DNA from: Sipunculus nudus
Lineage: Eukaryota; Annelida; Sipuncula; Golfingiida; Sipunculidae
Assembly (NCBI GenBank): GCA_026874595.1
Contig: CM049317.1
Span: 75,422,891 to 75,486,890 of the forward strand
Length of the DNA: 64,000 bases
Direction: 5' to 3'
Part shown: positions 57,170 through 64,000 of the stretch, piece by piece
Position numbering within the stretch: position 1 is the first letter of the stretch
How the letters are laid out: every line of letters starts with the position of its first letter
The notes under the pieces: generated by a model
What the model saw: the letters and a program-made list of their open reading frames with translations, nothing else
Databases searched by the model: none
Told to the model about the DNA's origin: nothing
Translations under genes and position numbers: made by a program

Positions 57170-60100
57170 TGCAGGCCTGTCTCAATATATACACCGACAG
57201 ACAAATATCATGTCCCCAGAGCCAGGAGCTTATATATCAGGTCATTTGAAAGAGTAGATAAAGAATTTATTCATTACTTTAATTAGCTAAATTCAAATAT
57301 ACGACAAGGTGTTCAGATTCCATGGTTGCTTGAAGCAACTGCTGGCACTAAAATTTTCTGCGACCTTTTTTTGATCTGTCCCCAAGTTTTATGTAAACTC
57401 CGTCACAAAAAGAATTATATCCAAGCCAATTGACAGTTACATATTTATATCTATACAAAGCCAAATATAAACTGTTTTAAACATTGCATGTATCAAGTAT
57501 AAGATATGGAGCCCTTTATGTCAATCTGGGTGGAAAATTAATATGTCAACTCCGTCACAGCTTTTTCATCCTCATAAATAGATAAACGGGTAAAATCTTA
57601 TTATGTTCATGAAAAAAATTTTTTTTTTGTTTAAAATCTTCAATAATTGGCTTTTAAAATATTTATTATAAAAATTATAAATAAAAAATCAAACAATCGT
57701 CAACTCCGTCACAGTCAACTCCATCACCTGACGGAGTTGACATGTCTCTATTTTGAGCACTGATTTCTTAACAAAGCTTTAGAATTAGAAATACTAATAT
57801 ATTGCATATTCCATAAGATTTCAACTATATTTTATGTGTAAGCTTATTTTAATTTCAATTTATTTAGTTCCAGGTAATATTTATGATTTATGAACTGGTT
57901 AACTAATGAAATACAGTTACCATGCAGAAAAATCATTGCATTTTGGTATTCTCACCTGATACATCCTCTGCTATTTATGAAACTGAATACTTTCATTTTT
58001 AACAGCTTGGGCAAATTTTTAACAGCTTGGGCAATTGGCAATCTAAATTATTTTAAAATAAAATGAAGCTACTTAAATATGGTACAGGACATTCTCTCTG
58101 GAAGCCCGTGTTACATATAATCGATAAAGATATTCTTTTGACTCCTGGGTCACGAGTGATTCATTCTGCTGAAGAGTGTCAGGCCTGTACCTTGAACTAT
58201 ACAATATTCAAAGTCATAAATATACATTTGCTAGATTTTGGCAGCATTAAAAGATCCTGCCTCAGCAGGAAAAGCTTAGCATGTTGCAGCAGACTTCGTC
58301 CATTATTGTGCTATAATATATTTTTCTCCTTGGACATTAATATGATTTAATTATTCATATGTCCATTGTAAGGCAATTGATGGTAGATATGCTGCATAAA
58401 ATAAAAAACATGTGGTGTCAATTCCTCCTTTCTTGCTAACATGCTGCTTCTGGTTCCCATAGAAGACTGTAGTAACATAATGACTGATTCTTTTTAGCGA
58501 ATGCAGACACTGATGAAAATGAATTGTTCTTCAGTTTTTTTAAATCTGTCTCATTGTATATTGTACCTGTTAATTTGGTTTCAGAAAAATAGTTTTCCAC
58601 TTTGGTACGGTTAAATGTGTACAAAAAGAATCTTTTGCACTACCTGTATCTTTGTTTTTGAAACATCAAGAGTCAATAGTGCCAAACTTGTTTAATACTT
58701 ATAAAAGGAATTCAGTTCACGTTTGTTCGCAATGTTCTCTAAAACCGCGTTGTGTAAAATATTGTGCCATACATCATTTTAAAGGTTAATATCCCCGCAT
58801 TGATATAGGCGATATGAAAATAAATAATTTGTAATATACATATAATTTTGAGTGATTTTTCCGTTTTTTTTTACCGAGCACAGCCGAACTGCCTTCGGCA
58901 ATCACCGGAATGCGTGCATCGTGGTCCCTTTACCTCTAACACTAAGGACTATTGTTCATATGAAAAACGCTTGCTTTCAATGAGGGATTTGACCCACGTG
59001 CGTGGTCAGTAAAAGAGAAAAGCACATGTTTCTCGCTTTATGAAATGGAGAGTTCAACCCATGGGGATTAATGACAAAACCTAATTCAAGGTCTCAATTT
59101 CAGGAACAGGGCTGGGGTGGTGTCGACGGTTTCATTCCTTACAATTTGTCTGATACGATGAATAAAAGGCTGCGGTGGCTGAAAATGGGATACGGACCAC
59201 TGCATGCAGTCCCGCTGGGTCAGCTTCTGCTTATTACGATGTTTGCATATTTCTGTTTCCTTCTTCAGGAACAGTTTCCTTGCAACGTACATTTAATTAA
59301 TCTTTCATGTGTTCCTCACATCAACCTATTCTTTATACGTCCAACGATAGAAACCAGTCAACTATCAACGAAACACTGTATGCCTCCACGTCTCATTCCG
59401 GTTCCCAATGTAAACCATAACTGACCAGGTCTTCAAGGTAAACATACCAAGATATTTTTTCCACGAGCACAGCGCCACAGAATAACAGAAAAAATTAGTT
59501 GTACAAATCCTATTCCGAGAGTATCCCACCAAAAATCTATATTTTCTTTTAACTTTTATATTAAAAAAATGATTCAATATCTCAGTAAATATATAACCCA
59601 AACCGCGGTAAAAAGCCCGGTATACCGGGTTTATCAGCTAGTTGGATATATTATCTAATTAGGATTATGAATAATTGCAACTTCATGCATCACTGATTTT
59701 ATTTGGCAGCTGATGGACAGTTCCAGTCCTCTAGTGGGCAACAAAAAGAAGGCAAAACTGAAACTGCAACCTTCCAAAGAGAAGCCACGATCTCATCTTA
59801 AGGTCTTTTACCCTGCCCCGCCTCACAAAGATTTCAGTGACCTTTTAAAATGTTTCAAGATATCTACAGACCCCAAAAATGACAAGGAAAAGAAAATTTA
59901 AATCAACTTTGGGTTGTCTTATCATTTTTAATAAAAAGTGCTGTATACGTAAATGTTATTAACAAACAGTCAAGTTGTTTTCATGAAGATTGCAGAGAAA
60001 TATTTACTCATGTGACAACAGATTTTCTTCTGCCAGCCAGAACTTAACTACGACCAAATTTATGTGACACAATCAAGTGCTGGTCAATAAAAAGAGTGAA

Positions 60101-61966
60101 GATACCATATAAGGCAATATTTGATTATGGAAGACTTGTGCATGAAAATAATTAAAAGATTTATAAAGTCATATGTTAGAGTATACTGGTCAAAAGCCTG
60201 TTCTGTCAACTCCTTCACAAATGCCAATGGTCTTTGCCAGCTAAATAATATCAAGGAAATCATTTATCTGCAAGGATTTTTCTGTTATGAATGTTAGTTA
60301 AGGAAATCTTTATTTATATAATGATGATTTAATCTGTATTCATTAGAATAATTGTCTTTACCTTAGAAATAAAATTAAAGAAAAATCGTTTTAAAAAAAT
60401 TTGCATTTTTTTTTTACTTTTTTGTATAAACATCGGTCAAATTCAAAAGGCAAAGTTATATGTAATTTTCTAAGCAAGGAATGATATTTTGCCATTGTCT
60501 TGTGTTATTTAACTGGTGTCACCTCCTTAAATTTTGAATTTCTGTGACGGAGTTGAAAAAAGGTTTTACTGAACTTCGGATGATTGTTATTTTCAAAAAA
60601 GCATTTGCTGTTTAAGCTTGGCTTTTATGTTTTAGTGAAGTTAGACATCTCTGCCTACATGTGCTACAAATTTAAGCCAGATATGACAAACAAAATTTTT
60701 GACCAAGCAGTATCACCAATTTGCCCAATTTACTGTGGAATGACACGCCTCCCACTCGACCTTTATAAAATACGGATATGCTTCCATTTCTTTTATTTTC
60801 AACTGGGGTCATCACATGACCTTCGAAATTTATCAGCCTGTTTTTTTCATTATTAAATGACATTGGTAATTGTACACGATAGTACTCAATTACTCTATAT
60901 TTAAAGATAAATGTGCATATTTTGCATAAATCTGTATGATGTGTATAAATGTTAAATGTAAGTCAGTTAAAGGAATTGGGATGAAAATTTCCTTAAAAAA
61001 TTACAAATTTAGCCTTTTTTATTATTAGTGATAAAATATAAATGTTTGGTGTATTTTGTCTGTGTCCCATTTCAATTATTTCAGGAATTATAGGGTAAAC
61101 TGGGCAGCGGAACCAACCAAATGATTTGCGAGCGATCTCTATAGAGGCAAGCTACGCAAGAAAAAAATACATATATGTTGTTATTTGTTATTAGATCAGC
61201 GGTCTTGCAGTGTCAGGACGCCATCGATAATCCGACAAGTTATTCGAAGATTACATGGCCATCTACGTTTACAGAAATCTTTATACAGGGGGCACTAGCA
61301 AGGGAAAAACCCTGCCAGAAGACCATTGACCCATGGTGGTAGGGGTGGGGTGTCTGTCTTACAAATTATGCGGGAATATTATAACGAATTTTGTTGCTCT
61401 TTCCTTGGAATGTGTAAAGAATCTTCACTCTTGAACTCTTAAATACCCTTTAATTTCATTATATATAAGTAGCCTGATAAACACTTAAATGCCGTTTTCC
61501 ACGATTCCCTATACTCACAGTCTCGTTAACATACAAACATGTACACTATCGTGAATATGTTGACTACTACCTAAATTTCTATGTCTTTTGATTCACACTG
61601 GTTATAGAATTTAATGTCAATATGACTTGCATAATCTTTCATATGACGTGAATATTAACAGTCTTATACCCAGACCTATGTAGGATTTATTTAATCTGTA
61701 AGATCGCATTTCAAATATAAATCTACTATAAATGTCTGGCGGGATAAATCCCTCAGAGTGCTACACCACGTGTTTAGTAGGCTATACTTATCAAGTATCA
61801 GCCAAAGATATATTTGCCTATACCGTTATTAACCGTTTAATGACCACAACCTACACACAATTGTCGTATATTATGACAAATCATTTTAAGTTAATATGTA
61901 TTTAAATTTTATCTGAAAAAAATTGTTACATGCATTTGTTTATTATTCGCAGGATTTTGCATAGTA
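57170..61966. other. Intergenic with recurrent GTCAACTCCGTCACA motif
   Basis: No recognised gene. The motif or a near copy occurs at 57396-57407, 57545-57559, 57699-57711, 57714-57728 and 60205-60219, and inverted at 57729-57741 and 60543-60555. A 13-bp perfect inverted repeat is at 57699-57711/57729-57741. Confidence 0.5.
59710..59901 (+). CDS. Possible short terminal exon, unidentified
   Basis: TTTTATTTGGCAG (acceptor-like) precedes a 62-codon frame beginning at ATG 59713. It is rich in Lys, Ser and Pro (NKKKAKLKLQPSKEKPRSHL) and ends in TAA, with ATTTTTAATAAAAAG shortly after. Codon use looks less AT-biased than its surroundings. The protein is not recognised. Confidence 0.25.
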   Translation: MMDSSSPLVGNKKKAKLKLQPSKEKPRSHLKVFYPAPPHKDFSDLLKCFKISTDPKNDKEKKI

Positions 61967-63598
61967 CGGTGGCTGAGTTAGGACACAGAAAAAAAAATAT
62001 TTATCTCGAGATAACATCTCGAGATCTCGACATAGAATTTCGCAAAAAAAAAAAAAATTAGGAAGCAAAAAAAAAAAAAAAAAAAAAAATTAGGAAGAAA
62101 CCCCAGCTGGGAATGGGTCTCATAACGCCACTTTGACGTATAAACATTTTATCTAAAGGCTACTTGTATACAAGGCACTTGAGCAAGTTTTAACATACAG
62201 ATAAAAACATGTAACCGAGTTATTGAAAGATCACTAGTTGATATTCGTTAGAGCATGTGAAGCAATGCAGTATTTGTCATTTACAGAAATCTGTAATCTC
62301 TGAATTGAAGCCAGATGTTTCTGCCGGACGTCTTTCTATTACGATCGGTGGCAATTTTTTGCATCCCCCCCCCGACCCATGTTATAAAAAAACGTGGATA
62401 TAGACAAAAACACCGCCTTTACCCATGGCATTGGCTCATTTTTATGAAAGGTTAATAGATTATGTTTACCTAGATTATGTTTATGATTACTTTCACTTCT
62501 TTAATATGTATATGCAGATTTAGCCTGTATTACAAAGATTCTATAAATAAGGCAGGTGAATAGCGACTTTAAGACCAAAGCAGAGCATTTTGCTGAAGAA
62601 AAATCATGATGAGAGATGATCGAAATTTTAAACCGTTTATTTATGAATATAAAACATTTATGAAGATAGGTTGATTAAATTAATCTAAGCTATAGTAAGA
62701 GCTATAGTGGATCAAGACTTGGGCTTTAGGGGCTGAAGCAATGCCCCTCCCCGACCCCCCCCCCCCCCCAGCGTACCTACCCGAAAACACAGTAATCACT
62801 TTTAGCATATTTTAATTTATGATGGTCTAATACATGTTCCATAAAACAACACACCATTTCAATAAAACAAAAGCTGAAAGAAATTGTACTAAAAGCGTGT
62901 TTCTATAAGAAGCTCATATTTGTTTGTATTCTTAAAATAATAAGGTACCCACAATGCATGCATGCAGACCTAAACATTTCTATTTGAGTGATATAACAGA
63001 CATGGCTCCGAATCCGCCGTTCAGGTAGAATGTTTCAGATTCTTTAGGCTTTGACATCTTCCTTACGGATATGAATAATTAAATATTGAATTTATATTGA
63101 ACTTTTCTTCAACTTGCCTTATTTCAGGGGATATACAAACTTGATTGATTTTAAATTTATTATATTGTATTACCGTTCAGTTAAACACAGTATACATGGT
63201 CTTGTTTTATAATTGCAAAAGTAAGCACTCTTAACGTATACTGTCCCCATAAGGTTGCTTTGTTTTATGTCAATTCAGCTTCGAATGGTTCGTACAAGTG
63301 TGACATTTTATCTGGAGATCTCGAAAGAAAATTTTTTTTTTGCTTCCAAAAAAAAATTTTTTTTTCGTTTCTAAAATTTTTTTTGCTCCCTAAAAAATTT
63401 TTTTTTTTGCTTCCTAAATTTTTTTTTTGCTTCCTAAGTTTTTTTTTTGCTTCCTAAAAATTTTTTTTTGCTTCCTAAAAAAATTTTTTTTTCTTCCAAA
63501 AATTTTTTTTTTGCATCCTAAAAATTTTTTTTTTGCTTCATAAAATTTTATTTTATGCTTCCTAAATTTTTTTTTTCTGTGTCCTAAATCAGCCACCG
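61967..63598. mobile_element. TIR element (1632 bp) with TA target duplication
   Basis: Ends are inverted copies: CGGTGGCTGAGTTAGGACAC at the left and, read inward from the right, CGGTGGCTGATTTAGGACAC, each followed by CAGAAAAAAAA or AGAAAAAAAA. Both are flanked by TA. The right arm (63327-63570) is a tandem array of about 20-bp units of T runs plus GCTTCCTAAA; the left arm has the inverted A/TTAGGAAGC version. The interior encodes nothing recognised, so it is non-autonomous. Confidence 0.75.
63327..63570. repeat. T-run/GCTTCCTAAA array in the right arm of the TIR element
   Basis: About 11 units of roughly 20 bp. It can pair with A-run/TTAGGAAGC sequence at 62042-62098. Confidence 0.85.
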
Positions 63599-63768
63599 TA
63601 GCTTAGCATGTGCTTGGCATTTTGATTCGTGTTAGACGCGGGCCCTGTGCGTTGGTATGGAGACCCGCACTTGTTGAACTCTGGTTTGCTCGCAGAGTGT
63701 GGACACAACGCTTTCGTTGTGTTCTAAAAGCTTCCAGTCTGTTCTTTAGAAGTTTCTGGATTACGGTT

Positions 63769-63772
<4 letters not shown>

Positions 63773-63815
<43 letters not shown>

Positions 63816-63822
63816 ATATAAG
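63773..63822. repeat. (TA)n microsatellite
   Basis: About 40 bases of TA followed by ATATAATATAATAT. Confidence 0.9.
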
Positions 63823-64000
63823 CTGTGTTTTGAGCCAGGAGGAAGGAAAATATCAGCGGGCACTAAGAGTGTGTCAGTTTGTGGGACCTATTCCGATAAT
63901 TGCAGAACTTGTAATGTTTTATAAAAGGGGCGGCATTTTTAAGACCGCCCCGGGCAGCAATGACCCTAGGTACGCCGCTGTGCACAACACCGTTAAGGCA

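Noticed and set aside
59071-59424. 117-codon plus-strand frame
   Set aside because: No recognised motif, mixed composition and no splice context; it is likely chance.

Overview
The window is AT-rich invertebrate nuclear DNA. Split genes with GT-AG introns, many (TA)n tracts, tRNA-derived SINEs, gypsy-type LTR elements and small TIR elements suggest a lophotrochozoan, most likely a bivalve mollusc. The phylum is inferred from protein similarity and repeat style; no marker gene is present.

Region by region: 1-2400 is intergenic. From 15173 down to 2408 on the minus strand lie ten exons of alkylglycerol monooxygenase (AGMO), all with consensus splice sites and consistent phase; only the first coding exon is missing. 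Its introns hold a Harbinger-like MITE (2722-3224), a 416-bp miniature LTR element with tRNA-like promoter boxes in its LTRs (3386-3801), a 50-bp minisatellite that repeats the splice acceptor of one exon (4151-4381), a decayed gypsy element (about 7640-11320) and a SINE. From 15.2 to 31.3 kb there are minisatellites, a broken THAP/DDE transposase (19033-21081), a second SINE and a 3.5-kb inverted-repeat structure (24092-27585). At 31461-33203 (minus) is an intact intronless matrix metalloproteinase with secretion signal, furin site, hemopexin domain and a GPI-type tail.

The main accessory unit is a young, complete gypsy-type LTR retrotransposon at 38023-50502 (minus), with 2292-bp LTRs that are almost identical and a GTAG target duplication. 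It has a tRNA-Leu primer site, gag, pol in the -1 frame behind a UUUAAAC slippery site with a 9-bp stem, and a third ORF in the env position. That third ORF is not an envelope: it has two C2H2-like fingers, five exact 10-residue repeats, a probable helical region, an acidic-aromatic patch and a basic tail. The LTR carries two arrays of repeated, near-palindromic motifs that such a DNA-binding protein could recognise. This self-regulation idea is the best candidate for an undescribed system here; it is inference.

From 50.5 to 64 kb I find no recognised gene: only repeats (a roughly 335-bp tandem family at 52757-54390, a 195-bp direct repeat pair, and a 1632-bp TIR element with TA target duplication at 61967-63598) and a few unassigned open frames.
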